Assembly: GCA_026724425.1 (NCBI GenBank)
Contig: JAIUCV010000011.1
Span: 12,049,501 to 12,113,500 of the forward strand
Length of the DNA stretch: 64,000 nucleotides
Direction of reading: 5' to 3'
Source of the DNA: Erythrophleum ivorense
Lineage: Eukaryota; Streptophyta; Magnoliopsida; Fabales; Fabaceae
The notes below the pieces were generated by a model. It had not been told where the DNA came from. It searched no databases and saw nothing but the letters and a program-made list of their open reading frames with translations. Shown piece after piece: positions 11,481 through 25,800 of the stretch; the first letter of the stretch is position 1, and each line of letters opens with the position of its first letter. The position numbers were made by a program, and so were the translations under genes.

Positions 11481-12680
11481 TAAATGGCTCCTATGTTACA
11501 TTGAGGTCTTCTTCTTACTTGTTATGGTCATTATTGCACAAATTGATCTTCTTCTTCTTTTCCTTCCTTGTCCAGCCCTGGGTCATTTTAATTGGTGGAT
11601 AGTTTAGAATTCAAATCTTACTAACCATATTGAAAGAAAGGAAGTGATAAAGGCTATATGATGAAACCTAATTGTTCATGGTGCAACGATCCTCCATGCT
11701 CAAAAGGCCTTTTGGCATACTTGACATTACATGCATATGGATTATCAAATAAGGTCATGAGTGGGCTAGAGCCAATGGCATTTAAGGCGGTATGGCAGAG
11801 AATATGGCAGTGACGATGTATAATTTGATGGACCAACATCTTTAAAGCATGTAAATTGTGTGGACAACACAAACAAAGATGGATCAACACTTTTATAGTT
11901 TGTGTGTCAGTGCTAGGATGTAAAAGGAGATTGTAACCCTTTTAACTATCATGGATGTAGTCTTAGCATTGATGCCCTTATGATCTTCACCTTGGTCATC
12001 CACCATAGCCCACTTGGTGGACCTCCTACAATGAACTCTCTTTCTTGGTCTACCTTTTGGAATTTGTGGCCTCAGCAGAGCGAAGTAGGTTAGGGGATCA
12101 TCATGTCATGATCGTCATTAAGGGCATGCAAAATGACACTAAATTTTTGGGTTAGAATCTTCCTAAAATCTTTTAATAAAGGGCCATTCATACTAAATTA
12201 GTGCAAGCCCTCTAGTGGAGGGTCCATTTTATCCTCCATCGCCTCTAAGGGAGAAGGAGGTCGAGGAACAACAATTGGTGAATAGGATGAACTTGGTTAG
12301 GAAGTGTAATCAACTGATGGAGGAGTGAGATATCATTAGGCATAATCAGGCTAGGGATAGAACGGTTGCACGTCATAAGGTTTGAACTAAATAGGTAGGA
12401 TTGTTCATCAATTTTGGGAAGGTGGTTGAAGGAAGAGAGAATGTGAGGAACATAATTGTTCATTTGCTAATTTGTTATGTTTAGACCTAGGTTCATGGTT
12501 GACATTTTTACATAGAGCTCTATTGAATCAAGTTGGTATAGAAATTTTGTGTTTACCACCCATATCAATTGGACATTATAATCCTTTCTCAACCTACATG
12601 CTTGATATTGTATTAGATATAGTGACATTAGATGTCTGTATGCTAATTGTGACACAACCTGACTCATGATAAGCTATAAC
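11481..12680. other. Less AT-rich island, possible decayed transposon coding DNA
   Basis: This interval is visibly less A/T-biased than its surroundings. On the minus strand near 12000-12065 one frame gives PKGRPRKRVH followed by KWAMVDD; Gly-Arg-Pro-basic runs of this kind are common near the end of plant MULE/FAR1-type transposases. On the plus strand around 12210-12340 another short stretch is rich in Glu and Arg. Stops interrupt all frames. I can only call it a possible ancient coding relic. Confidence 0.3.
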
Positions 12681-15047
12681 TATTCCATAACCACTTGCTT
12701 TAAATTCTCTTGCATAATGTCTTTGTGAGCTCTCATTACATTTCACACCCTTATCACTATTAATATTGTATAGTCATCCATTTGCATGTGTGTATATATA
12801 TATATATATATATATCTACAATCTTCTTCATGTTCTTATTACTTATTTTGATTCTTACATTGGGATTTTTACACGTACACATCCAAAATAACATTTATAA
12901 TTTCATTAATTATCCTATTTTCTAATTTCAAAATTTTTATTTAAATTTAATTTAAAAATATATTAGCTAAAAATTGGGGTAGGAAAAAACAAACAAGGGA
13001 TAAGTGTAATTTGAATTTAAAATCTAAAAAATAGAAATTAAGTTAATAATTTAATTTTTTAAATTTAATTATGTGGAAAATTTAAAAAATTTAATTAAAT
13101 ATAAACCAAAAATTTTAAAAAATTATATTAAAAATCCAAAAATATACAATAAACCTTAAATTAAAAAAAATCTAAAAGTAAAAAATAAAAAATCTATTAT
13201 CTACTTTCAAAAATTTTTAAAATTAATTTAAAATTAAAATTTCTGAAAACAGAAAACAAGATAATAATGAAATTTTAGAAAAATTTTAATTTTCAAAATG
13301 AATTATGTAGATATAGTTTTTAAAGTAAATTATGTAGATATTGTAAAAAAATTAAATTAACAATCCCAAAATATAAAATAAAATTTAAGTTAAAAAACAT
13401 AAAAATATAGAATAAATACAAAATCTATATTCTTTTTTTAGAATTATTTAAATTAAGAAATCCAGAAATAGAAAATAAGCTAATAATGAAATTTAAACAA
13501 AATAAATAAATATTCAAATTAAGATATGTGGACATATTTTTTAAATTAAAATATGTATACATTTGGAAATTTTCATTTATGTTAAATTTAAATTAATAAA
13601 ATCCATAAATTTAAATTACATTTAAATCAAAGAAATATAAAAATAAAAATAAAATTTAAGTTAAAAAATTCAAAAAATATGCTATGAAGTGTTAAATTAT
13701 TTCTTTTTCATATTTTTTTTTACCGCAAATAAAGAATAAAATACTTTCACACACACACACATATATCACACGCATGCTAATTCAATCTTCAATATCATAT
13801 CACAATACTTTTGTAATTAAATGAAATAAAATATAAGTTATAATAAAAAAAATTATATGTAGTAAAGCTGATGAAAAATCTAAGAGAATATAACAAAAGC
13901 AGAAAAAAAATTGGGAGAAAAAAGAATTGATTATTTCTCAATCACTTAAATGCTTTATGATTAGTACATGATCTATATTTATAGGTCTTTATGGCTTTAA
14001 CCATAAAGATAGATTTCTAAGTTACAATAATATAAATAAAAAAGTCACTCTTTATAATTGTACAATATAAATTCTTTAAGACTTATAAAGTATATGTGAT
14101 TAAATATAAGAAGAGAGATGCTACAGAGTTATTCTACATCTATATAACTATATCATTCATAATATCCTATGCCAAATGTCTCACTTCAGTAGACACCCAA
14201 AAAAAAAAGGCTAATTATAATATTTGGATCACCTCACATGCGAATTCGCTCTACTGGTGGAATTTAAAGTACCACGTCAATGGAGAGCAAAAATAATGGT
14301 GGGCCTGCCTGAAAAGTAATATGGAATGAATGAAGCTTTATACTTGAACGGAGCTGCATTGTGGGGTGTTGCATGAAAACGAAATGAAGTTGGTATAGAC
14401 AAAATTCTTAATAAAATGTTTCATTAATTTGACTGTACAATGGAAAACCAATTATCTTCCATCCTAAAAATTCTAATCAAATCATTTTAATGGTTTTGTC
14501 ACAACCATGATCGTAAAGGTAGACAATTCTCATTCTTCTTTTCTATGTTTCAACTCAACTTCATCCATGCATTAAAAAACAAAAAACAAAATTCAAATCA
14601 ACCTGATTGCCAAAATTATTAAAAAAAAAAAAGCACACACACACAATTTGTTCGGAAGAGAGACTAAAAAAATGATTTTTTTTATATTGAGAAAAAGGCG
14701 TTGAAATTAATTAGGAGGAAGGAAAAAGGAACCCATCCTACATGTCTTAGTCAATTGTTTTAGAACTCATATATTTAATTTTTTTAGATTTAATTTGAAG
14801 TTAAATAAAAGATTATTAATTCTCTTCTCTCTTCTTCTTTTTTTACTTATAAAAAAAAAAGAATTAGATGTAAGAGATTTAAATTCAAGCAAACACTTGA
14901 ACTTAGGTGTGGATTTAAGAAAATAAGAAAGAAGACGAAGAGTGCAGAAGGACAACTTTTGACTTATGAGTGTCGTCCAGGGGCCGGTTACTCATGCGGG
15001 GGGACGTGGGGGATGAAACAGGTGGTGCATTGCTAGTCTTCTTTTAG
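12681..15047. other. AT-rich intergenic DNA
   Basis: A TA microsatellite sits near 12790-12812 and an AC tract near 13750. From about 12880 to 13700 the sequence is almost only A and T. No coding sequence or mobile-element boundary is supported. Confidence 0.55.
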
Positions 15048-15184
15048 CATGTTTGATTTTGGGGTGAAAAAATAAAAAATTTTATTTGTCCAACCATAAT
15101 ACGTAAAAAGAATAATTCAAAGCAATAATTCATTGTTTTGTCTTAAACGTGATTTAAAAAATATCACTCTCTCCAAACACACAC
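15048..15184. mobile_element. Short MITE, copy 2 (GTGTTTGG termini)
   Basis: It begins GCATGTTTGATTTTG and ends CTCCAAACACAC, an imperfect inverted pair, and shares CCATAATACGTAAAA and CAATAATTCATTG with 571-694. It is a second dispersed copy of the same small non-coding element. Confidence 0.6.
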
Positions 15185-16165
15185 TTCCTTGCCGTGCCAA
15201 CTATGTCATGGACTCCAATGAAATAAAAAAAGAAATTAATGCCATGACAATGACATTCTTTGTCACACTTTTTAAGAAAATAAAGTAGACGTATTCCAAA
15301 ATTATTAGACATTATTATGCCCCATTTGGTTGTATAAAGAAAAAGAATAAAAGAAAAAAATTTTATATAATATCTTTTTATTTTTATAATTATTATTAAC
15401 TTAATTATTAATTATTAAAACAAGAATATTAAAATTATTTTATATATATATAATTACTTTTTATTCTATGTTTATTTTTAGACGATGTTCAAAATCAGAT
15501 CACAAACCCTAAACCCACGAATACGCACAACGGTAAATGGGCCCTTTGATATATGTGAGATTATTTTCTTCAGACGTGAAAAGTGCCATCTTTCCTATTC
15601 GCATGGAAAAGAAGAATGGACGAGGACTTCAACTTTTGACTGTGTGTTCAAGTGGTAGACTGCTAGTCTGGTTCAGAACTCAACTTCTTATTCTCTAAAA
15701 CAATTCAATTTACTCTGTCTCATCTCCATTTAACATCTTATATATGCAAAATTTCTTAGTCAATTGTTGATTTAGACACCAAATATAATTAGTTCTAAAA
15801 GAAAACTATATAAATATCCATAAGATATTTACAATTTGCAATAACTTTACATTTGAATGAAATTCATCTTTTTCATAAAAAAAAAAAAGAACCCAATGAC
15901 TCAACAAGAAAATGATTGTTATTTTTATTTACAATAAAAATCTTCAAATCTCATACGACATAGACACTTACATATGTACATGGTTCAGTAACTCAACTAC
16001 ATATTTTCAAACTTCATCTTCTCCGGAACATGTACAAATCACACAGATACACTCAAAAATCTGCTTTATCTCAAACTCAAATATTCCTCAAACAAAAAAT
16101 TACCAAAAAATAATTTACAATTTTGACATGAAATAGTCCTTCAATCAAAACTGCCTTTGCCCTAA

Positions 16166-17941
16166 TTAAGACTTGGCAATAGAATCTATGCTCAAACGGC
16201 TACGATTCCTCTCAAGCAACCCTTCCATGATGACCTTCTTCTTATACTCCGCCGAATCAAACTCCTCCGCCTCCCTGTCACCCCCGTCCGGGCGGTTGCA
16301 TGGCTCGCTCCGGCGAGGCACGAGATAGAAGCAAAAAGAGGTACATATGATAGCAAAAAACTTGCCCCAAAAGACCAAAACCAATAGGCTGCTGATCATA
16401 ATCAAACACAAAGCCTTGTTGTTGTTATTATTATTATTATTAGAACCAATTCCTTTTCCTCTATCTTTGACTTTGGCATCTTCACGTCCCTTGATAGTGA
16501 AGCCAAATGTATTTCCATAATTATTTGTTGAAGAAGGTGAAGAAGAAGATCCCAGAGTGCGCGACGAGGAGCTTGAACTTGTCGAGGATGTTATTGAAGA
16601 TCGAGTGAGGAGAGATGAACTCCTTGAATCCAATGATGATCGGTTGCTTTTGCGTTCTTCTTTTGAAATTTTGTCAGATTTTCGCTCTGATTTGATGCTG
16701 CTTGATCTGGAAAATTGATTCTTATTAGCTGCTTTCCTTCTCTTCATCTTCTTCAGCTGTAGAAAAAAAAGCAGCTAAAAATGTGTTAGTTAATTACCAT
16801 TACAAAAGTAAATCAAAAAAATTAAGAGCATGTTTGATTTTGTTTTTGTTTTATTGTTTTTAAAACAAATACTTTTTAAAATAAATTTTGAAAATAAAAA
16901 AATTAAAAAATCTGTTTGAATTATTATTGTGAACAATAGTTATTTTTTATTTTATTTTACAGAACAAAGATTATAAAATACCTAAAATATGTTTTGATTT
17001 TTTTTAAAATATAAAATTCTGTTTTTTTATTCTTAAAAACAAAAAATTGTTCTGAAAACAAAATATTAAACAAGGACTTAAATTTTGTTTCTTATGTTTA
17101 TTATTTGATTAGTTTTTTAATAATTTAGTACTATTAATTTATTTTTTATTGTGTTTCTATTAAAAAATTTAATAATAAACAATTAAGAAATTTCATATAA
17201 TTTTTATTAAAAAAATATCTTAACCAAAATTGGGAAATTTTCTTTTGGGACGATAAAACTCTTGAAATTATTAACAAGGTTTACTCAGGCATTGACCGGT
17301 CAACAAGATTACCCAGGAAGAAACCTAACACTACGTAAGGTTGAAAATTCAGGTTTTTATTTTAAATTGCAATCTGTCAGTTTCAGACATTAAAATAAAA
17401 GACGACTTTAGAACGTATAGCAGAAGAAAAGAAAACACATTGGAGGAAAAAAAAAATCATGGAATTTTATTTTAAAGAAAAAAATTGGGTCGCCAATTAT
17501 AGGATTACGATGCGGTTGAGAATTTGTCCATCTTGTTCGTATAGTTATATGATCAGAACTAATTAAAATTGAAATTGTGACAAAAACAAACGACAAATGA
17601 AAGCTTAGATTTGGCCTTAAGAACAGAAAATTTAGATTCATCCTATTAGGGCTCATCAAGAACACAAAGAACTAATTTAAGACATAACATACCAACGCTG
17701 TCTCGTTCAATGCCTTCTTGAGAATCTGCCAGAAACAACTATCATCGCCCCCTTTCTTTCTGGAGGAGCGGCGCCAACCGCCGCCGCTTCCTTCCTTGCA
17801 CTCGGCCACGGTGGTCAACGCAGACGACAAGATGCTGGAATACGTGGCGGGTTCGAATGCATCGTCGACGGGGGAGACGGGTTTGAAACAGAGACACAAC
17901 CTGGTCTTGAAACTTGGTTTCTTGGTCTTGGAAGAGTCCAT
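16166..17941 (-). CDS. Ser-rich single-span membrane protein (At5g23160-like)
   Basis: Two exons: 17941-17693 and 16756-16166, joined in phase 0 by a GT-AG intron of 936 bp; the product is about 279 residues. The N terminus (MDSSKTKKPSFKTRLCLCFK) is basic with a Cys-rich KTRLCLCFKPV patch. Exon 2 has a Ser/Arg/Lys-rich, probably disordered stretch (about residues 95-160), an Asn run (about 189-196) and one strong hydrophobic span (about 198-229, ALCLIMISSLLVLVFWGKFF onward). A C-terminal motif KKKVIMEGLLERNRSR follows. Short Cys-basic N terminus, one late membrane span and an IMEG-LER tail recall the plant family of At5g23160, whose function is unknown. Exon 2 alone opens with an ATG (16747), but the upstream exon is in phase, has an in-frame ATG and a plausible leader. 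The family call rests on remembered motifs. Confidence 0.75.
16826..17077. mobile_element. MITE in the intron of the membrane-protein gene
   Basis: The ends GAGCATGTTTGATTTTG (from 16826) and the inverse of CAAAATATTAAACAAGGAC (to 17077) are imperfect inverted repeats. TTAA flanks both sides (16822-16825 and 17078-17081), compatible with the TAA-type target of PIF/Harbinger MITEs. It lies wholly inside the intron and leaves both splice sites intact. Confidence 0.6.
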
Positions 17942-18173
17942 GAGTAGATCGAAACCGAAAGAGAAGAAGCGGTTGGTTATATGGGAGTCAGAGTGAGGAT
18001 CGCTTGAAGGGTTTGGAGCACAGAAAAAGATGGGAATGTGTGATTTGCGTGGAATGTGGAGAGAGAAAGAGAGAGAGAGAGTGGCGTTTGAGATTTCGTG
18101 AGTACCGGTTATGGCGCTGTTGGTACGCTCAGTCTTATTTTAGTTTGTAATTTAAAAGGACAACGGAAAAGTG

Positions 18174-18183
18174 TATTTATATA
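18174..18183 (-). promoter_or_regulatory. Candidate TATA box of the membrane-protein gene
   Basis: The minus strand reads TATATAAATA about 235 bases upstream of the ATG at 17941. Between them lies a CT-rich leader on the coding strand (GA repeats on the plus strand at about 18058-18081), which is common in plant 5' UTRs. Start of transcription near 18145 is inferred. Confidence 0.5.
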
Positions 18184-18667
18184 CAACGAGCGGAAAATGT
18201 GTATATATATATATACACACATATAGGATCATAAATAATCCAACTTATATTTATACGGACTTGATAAGAAAATGATAACATTATATAAAATTCTATTTGT
18301 ATAAGATGGAATTTTAACATCAAAATTTTTAAACGTAATTAAATAAGTATAATAGTTCTCTTTCCCAAATTTAGTTTCTCTACTCTTAGCATCCTGTTTT
18401 TTTTAGAAGTATCTGTATTATTTAGATTTAATTTAAACAGTTTAAATTTTATTAAAATGTTTAATTAAAAAATTATTTTTATTTTATATTCTGCTTCTTT
18501 TAAAATAAAAACATGTTGAAATAAAAAAAATTAAAATTTAAACTATTTAAATCAAATCTAAGCGATTCAAATATTTATAGGAAAAAGCATGACAGCAAAA
18601 CTGAATTCTTCCTTCCCACCCATTGTTAAAACTTCCATTAAAAATAATTAAAATATTAATAATTCTA

Positions 18668-18698
<31 letters not shown>

Positions 18699-21600
18699 CA
18701 TCAACATCAAAATAATTAAGGTCATTTGAATCCAACGTGATGGGATATAAATAATTAATTAATTAACATATGAAAGGAGGCAATTGTAAATTGCTTAATA
18801 TCCATAAAATATTATGTAAACAATAATAATCAAGAAATGTTCTGAGTGTTTGTGTTAAGGAGATGTAAACATAATAACTCTAACGGCCAAAAATAAGAAT
18901 ACAACAAAATATAATATTGAAATATTCAGGCATAAACAATAGTAAATCTCTTTACGTATACAGCAACAAAATGGTTCCAAAAGAAGCCATCTTCAACTCT
19001 AAAGTTATCGAAGACCATCAATTTGCTTGGTCGTTATTTTGAAAAAAAGAATATTTGGTGTCTATTATCCTAATTGTCAGATATTACCTATCTCAAATAT
19101 CAAAGACCAAGAATTCATGTCACAACCTGATACACTAAAAAAATAAAAATAAAAAATCACAACTCAATCGTATAAGAAATGTTATACAATTAGGTGTCTT
19201 CATTTGCCATAGTAGTAGACCAACTTGCATTTCATTGATCTATTGGCAAAATTAGGTGTCTTCATTTGCCTCTCCATCCTTAATTGGTAACAAACATATG
19301 TATAATGCAAAGCACGGATATCTCGTAAAGTCGCTGTGCATAAAAATGAATACTTTATTAACATACAATTGTTAAATGAAATTAATAATAAATATATGTC
19401 TAAACGGTCAATTTTGTATATTTATAATAGAAAGACTATAAGAATTGCAAATTTTCATAAATAAGCACCCAAAAGAAAAGTATGAACAGTGATGATAAAA
19501 TCAATCCTACAATTCTAAAAAAATGACCTTGTTTAAAATTGACTATTTCTACAAAATTTAGAATTTCAAAATCAAAATTATAAACATAATTAAATCTGCT
19601 CTAAATATATAACTTTCCCTTTGAATCATATCCATCGTAATAAAAAATAAATAATTTTTCAACATAAAATAAGTCTAACCAAGTGTAAATTCTTTAATAA
19701 CGATTCTGATTAATATATAAACAATAATAACCAAGAAGTATTCAGAGTGTTTATGCTAAGGAGATGTAAATAAAATAAGTCTAACCCAAAAAAAAATGGT
19801 ACAGGAATTTCTAACAAAATGATTAATTTTAATTTTTTATGACAAATTAAAAAAAAATCATTCAGCTGTCTTATGATTTTAAAAAATAAATAAGACCGAT
19901 AAAAGTAATTTCATATTGAATACATAGTAATTGCATCAGGAAAATAATACTTAATTATAGAAATAGTTATTACAATGCTTAGCAGTTTTACTAACCATCG
20001 TCATCCTTACTGCCCAGTATATAACCCGTTCGTGCAATACCCGCTTATGATCTAGTAAAATAATTTAAAATAATTAAATTATAAGAATCGAATTAAAATA
20101 AGTATTAATATTAATTTTATATGTAAAAATGATTATTAATAAGAATTTGATTATACTAAATAAATTTAAAGAGTTATCTCATTAATTTCTTAAGAACTTA
20201 TGCAATGCAGGGATGCTTTAAGAAAATTGTTATTTTTATAAATTTTATATTTCAAATTATATAACAGCTTTATCTAAACAATATATATATATATATATAT
20301 ATAATTTATAAGTATTAAAAAAAACTTAAGAGTCAAAGTTAATTATGAGTATCTAACTACAACAATTTAGAATTGATGAAAAACAAAGAATATTAAAAGA
20401 AAAAAAATTTAACAAAATGAAATAAGAGAATTTGAAAAACAAATTTGAAAAAAACAAATTTAAGAAGAAGAAGAAGAAGAAGAAGAAGAAAGAAGAAGAG
20501 GTAGAACGGAGAGGAGGAGATCAAAATTGAAAAACAAAAATTTCTCTATAAATAGAAAAAAAATTGGTAGGATATAAAGTTCAAGCCAAATTTCAATTTC
20601 ATTACATTTTGAGTGACTTTGGCTCACAAAAAATTAGTTGAAAACAATTCCATTTGATTTTGTTTGAGACAATTAATTATCTAATCATAAGATATATATA
20701 TATATATATAAGATCTAAATTCATGTAAAGTTAAAATAATAAAATAATAAATATCAAAATAATCAAAATAGTAAATAATAAATTAAAAATAATTAAAAAT
20801 AAAGTAAATAGAACAATAACTAAAAATTTATATTCTTGTAATATGTTATTTTAAAATTTTAAATTATATATATTTTATACTAATCATTAAAACAAACATT
20901 TGAACTCTTTTATTAAACAAAACTTACTCATTGCTTTATCCAAAAAATCATATTGAAAAATAAAAATATTAAATTAAAATTTCAGGTAAAAAAATCTTAA
21001 AACTGAATTTGGCTAAAGGAAAAAATTGTTACTCAACAGTTTTTTATTAGATTGTGGTGGAGGTTTTTATTTTTTACTGTTTAGTATTTGAAATTTAGTT
21101 AAAAATCATATATTTTATCATCTTAGCCGGAATTGGTTGGATACCCCAGTCAAAATTTGTAAACATTGTTGTAGTGTAGAGTTTTTACTCTATAAATGTA
21201 TACTTCTATAATTTTTCTTTTTTAAACCTAGTTTAATATATATTAATTGAATTATATATGAAGATTAATTATTAGAATATATTCGTAACTTTTTGATTTA
21301 ATTTTTTTTTAATGTGAACACTCAAATTAGATATTTCTTTAAAACTTATGTATTCATTTTATTTTCTGATTTCTTTATATTATACCTTTATAATTGATAA
21401 AATTCGTAGGAGAAAAAAAAAGGCGCCACTTGCTTCAAAGATTTAAATTAACCCTGTCCAACGCACGAATATGTTATAAAATTATATTTAATATTAATGA
21501 CTTGAAAATAAAAAATAGTTGGGTTAGCTCATGCGTGTTGGGTTGACTCTATTTGATGATTTTAAAAAATAATTACTTAAAACTCAATTGAAAAAAATAG

Positions 21601-22745
21601 TTGAGAATGAAATTGGTCAATTGATTTTGTCAAACCTGGCCAAATATTAGGGTTAAATAATAATTTTAATGATAAATTTACTAATTATTACAATTGTTTT
21701 GGGTGGTATTTTTAAAAAAATTCCAATTACAGCATACAAGTCAAACGAATATCTTACAATAGATCTTACTTCAAAGTTTACTTTTTATATCATGACCACA
21801 CTTTTAATTTAGAATAATCTAAATTTTCACTCACCATGTATATAATCCGTTTAGTTAACTCACGGGGCAATTACTTTTTTTTTAAGTTAATTATATATAT
21901 ATATATATAGTCAAACTAAATTCAAATAGGCAAGGTTTAACTATTATATGATGATAACATTATTTGACGAATGTGACTTAATTTAACTCAAATAATTGGT
22001 TGAAACGATGATCAAATTTAGTGTTAAGCTATAGAGTGCAAATAATCCTTTCAAGTTCGTTATTAATGTTTATTATTGAAAATACTTTGCTTCCATATAT
22101 TAATTAGTTACTTTTTCTTTTGGTAACAATACATCTATATATATTATCTTAAATATACTCTGTCTTTGGTGTCATATTGAATTTCAAGAATTTTTTTTTA
22201 AATTAAAAGTATCTTAACTATTCTTTTTTACTTTTACTTTTGATTAGAAAATAAATCTAAGACTTTGATCGAGATATTTACTTGAAGAAACTTTTGCTGA
22301 CAAGTAAAGATGCTCTTGATGATTTGCTCTCTGATTTTCGTTTTATTTTTTATGTTTTTGGGTTAACCTCCAAAGTCTTTTATATATCCATATGATTTAG
22401 ATTTTAGTTTTTTTTTTCAATTCTAACTATTTTATTTTTGTTTTGATGTTTTTTATTTTAAAGAAAATAATAATAAGATAAAGATAACCTTTTAAATCAA
22501 ATAAACAATTTGTCTAATAAAAACTGAAAAATTATCTTTGTCTTATATTTTATTTCTTTTAAAATAAAAAATATTAAAATAATATATATATATATATATA
22601 TGTTTGAAATTAAAAAAATAAAATCTAAATGATCGAAATTTGTATCAACGTCAAGATTTATTGCTTCCTTTACCCAGCCCAGCTCCGCATTCGTTGAGTA
22701 GATCCTCCTTGTGTCACAATTATTACGTTTTGTTTTATCACGCTA
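18184..22745. other. AT-rich intergenic DNA
   Basis: Low-complexity DNA with TA microsatellites near 18670, 20282, 20695, 21893 and 22585 and an (AAG)n tract at about 20463-20490. A direct repeat at 18817 and 19718 is listed separately. No gene is supported. Confidence 0.55.
18817..19787. repeat. Pair of ~68-bp direct repeats 0.9 kb apart
   Basis: TAAACAATAATAATCAAGAA at 18817-18884 recurs at 19718-19787 as TAAACAATAATAACCAAGAA. Both continue with TC-GAGTGTTT-TG-TAAGGAGATG and end CTAAC. They could be the ends of a small element or a local duplication; the interior shows no coding sequence. Confidence 0.5.
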
Positions 22746-22808
22746 CTAATTCAATTTCATAACATAGATGGCATTTCTTTTCTTTTGGTTTCACAATTAT
22801 TTATAAAA
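22746..22808. repeat. 63-bp repeat shared with the Helitron relic
   Basis: This sequence (TAATTCAATTTCATAACATA onward to ATTATTTATAAA) recurs almost unchanged at 27633-27694, directly beside the Helitron helicase remnant. The two copies are in the same orientation, 4.9 kb apart. It suggests a second fragment of the same element or a duplication spanning this region. Confidence 0.6.
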
Positions 22809-25800
22809 CTAGTTTCAGACCAATTTGTATTTAATGTGACTTTTTAAAAACTGATAATGTTGAATAATATTAAATAAAAATTATTATAAAAAATGTTAAC
22901 TCATATTAAGAGGCACAAGTAAGATCCATATCCATTTGTAATCAAATATATGGTAATAAAATAAAGTACCACTTATAAATATGTTCAACAACAAAGAGAT
23001 GCATGCTAATTTTGTATTCTGTTACTTTTCAAACAAAAAAAATAAGTAACTAGTGTGCAAATTGTTTAAGTTATTTTGTTACGGACTAAAATAGAAGTGT
23101 TTGATGAATTTAAACATTCAAGTCAAAATATGATAAGTTCATCTCATATATAGAATGATTAAGAAATTTCATATATTCCATCAGTCAATCTTTTCAACTT
23201 TGATATGCTTTCTTGCCTCTATTGCATAACATTTGAGGGGTTAACATCTCAATTAAGCTAAGATCATCAAGATCCATTGTATGGTCTGTTGTTTTGGCTG
23301 GAGTTGTTATATTGGCATTTAAAGATGAAATATCCTTTTGATTTTCATAACAAAAAGAAAAAGCTTCCTGCACTTAAAGAAATTTTATTAATATTAAATA
23401 TTTATTATTTATTAAAAAAGTTTGGAGTGAACAATGTAATAAACAAAAAATAACATACACCACAAAGTGGGAGTTCCTTTTCAAATGAAGGAGCATCTTC
23501 ACTAAAAGGTTCATGGCATGAATGATTCTATATTGAAAAAAAAGGTTGTGCTAATATTTGTTTAAAATGAACTTGAGATATGTCTAAGGAACTTTGAAAT
23601 CATTGTATCATATTGATATTGTCACTCATCTTATGGACTTAGTGTGTTTTGTATCCATGCCTAATATTGAAGTTTGAAGTCCCTACTTTAAAAATGAATC
23701 TCTTATTGATCAACATATCTAACTTATCAGAAAATGATTTCTCATTTCCTTCTTGCATAAATTATATAAGAAATCCATTAATTGGGCTGTGAATTAAGCT
23801 GATTGATGATAGGCATTGATCATTGAAGTTTTTTGCCTATGTTAATTGCTCCTTGAGCTCACTTATATTTTTTCTTAGAAGAGAAATAACATCTCGATCA
23901 AAGATTTCAAAAGAAGCATTACTTGAATGATCAAATACAAGGACTTGAATTATGTACCTGCATTATATTTGATGAATCAATATAATGTAAGTAAAGCATC
24001 AAAACAAATATGATGTAAGTAAAGTATCAATGTAGAAAAAGGTTCAAGTAATTAATTTTCATGTTTTATGGTAGTAGACTTTATTAAGATAGAAATAGAC
24101 ACTAAATTGTAAGCAAAGTAAAATGAAAACTCACTACATGCATAAGCTAATTTTATTTATCTGGAATTAGGTCCAACATCAATGAAATCTATCTCAGCTT
24201 ATATTAATATGATTAGAAAATAGCTTTAAAGGACACTTAAATCATAGTATATTTCAATAATATATGGTCTTCTAGAAATAAAAAATTGTTAATTGTCTTA
24301 CTATCATTTTTAAGTAATGATTTGTATAATACCTTTCTAATATTCCTTATGTAAGTGGGTAGTGTCTTAAGCAATATATAAATTTTAAAGTTTATTAAAC
24401 AAGAAAAAAAGGATACTAACTTGCAAGTAGAAAAATAAAAATAAAGTTAGATAATGTGTAAGTTGAATACAATAGAAGTTCATAACATTAATTTATAAAC
24501 AAGGATATATGCAAGTTTTAATTGCTATATAGCTAAGATTTAAAAGTGATATAATTAAAATTATATTATTAGTAAAGATATATATAGCTACCTTGGAATG
24601 ATGCATTAAGGTGTGTGCTTGCAATAAGAGCAATAAGAATTGGACTTTCTTACCTTGACTTAAGATATTGCTTGTCAACATTAATCTGAGATGAACAAAG
24701 AAAACGTGCAAATAATCATGTCCTTCTTGATGTGAAATAGACATCAAATAAAGTATGATAACAAAAAATACCTTTTAAAAAGACAAAAGCAATGGGAATA
24801 AAGATAGGACAAAGCAAATAAATCTATTTAAAGCAGGCAAGCAAATGATATCTATGGCAAAGTTTGCTTGATGTTGTCAAATAATTGAGATCTCATCATA
24901 AAAGAAAATAAATCTCAACTAGGAACTTGAATTTAGAAATAATAAATTCAAATATTACTTAAAATGCATGACATAAAAATCATTATTACAATGAAAATGT
25001 ATAAATTCATAATTAAGTAGATTATATTTGATTTTAATAATATCTAATGTCAAACATGCTGCACGCATATGTTATCACTCTCAATTGATTTTTGCTGTAA
25101 GAAATTACTCGATATTTCTTTAGTCTAAAATTTTACTTTGCACCTTTATTGTTTCTATTAGCCTTTATAATATCCTTTAACAATATAACCACATTAAACT
25201 TCCATTTGAATTATAGAAATATATGGATTGCAAATGTACATTCAATATCCCGAACCATGTTGTTATTTAATTTGCTCTTTTAAAGTTCTCATTACTTTGT
25301 TGTTCTATTTAATATCTCAACTACAATGCATTAGTTTGTGCTTCTATAATTAAAATTGGATATGATGTAGACGTCATAATTACCTATTCATGAAATCTTC
25401 AACCAGAGGAAGCTTTGGATTTAAAAGTAACTTTGTGGCAGAAAAAGAGTTTGCAAGAAACATGTTACTTGTAGGATTAAGAATACAAATTCATCTTTAA
25501 TATGAAAAATTGATAGAATTCATCTCCAATATGAAAAATTGTAAGTATATAGAATTCTTAAAATTAGAGGGGTGTGTGTATAAATATTTTCATTTTACCT
25601 TGATATGGCTTTAGCCTTACAAGGTGGAAAACAACAATAACCATACCTTCTTGAAATTCCTTAACAAATTAGATACTTGCTTAGTATACTCTTCCCAGAG
25701 TGAACATTTTAATTCATTGTTCCTATAATGGGGATATGAAGTAGTTATTTCTTATAAAAGATAAATTAAGTGTGTACATGTTTTAAATGATGTGACTTTG

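Noticed and set aside
17718..17996. 92-residue plus-strand frame
   Set aside because: Shadow of exon 1 of the minus-strand membrane-protein gene.
24493..24747. Minus-strand frame considered as a replication-protein-A piece of a Helitron
   Set aside because: No motif could be matched; mostly hydrophobic low-complexity residues.
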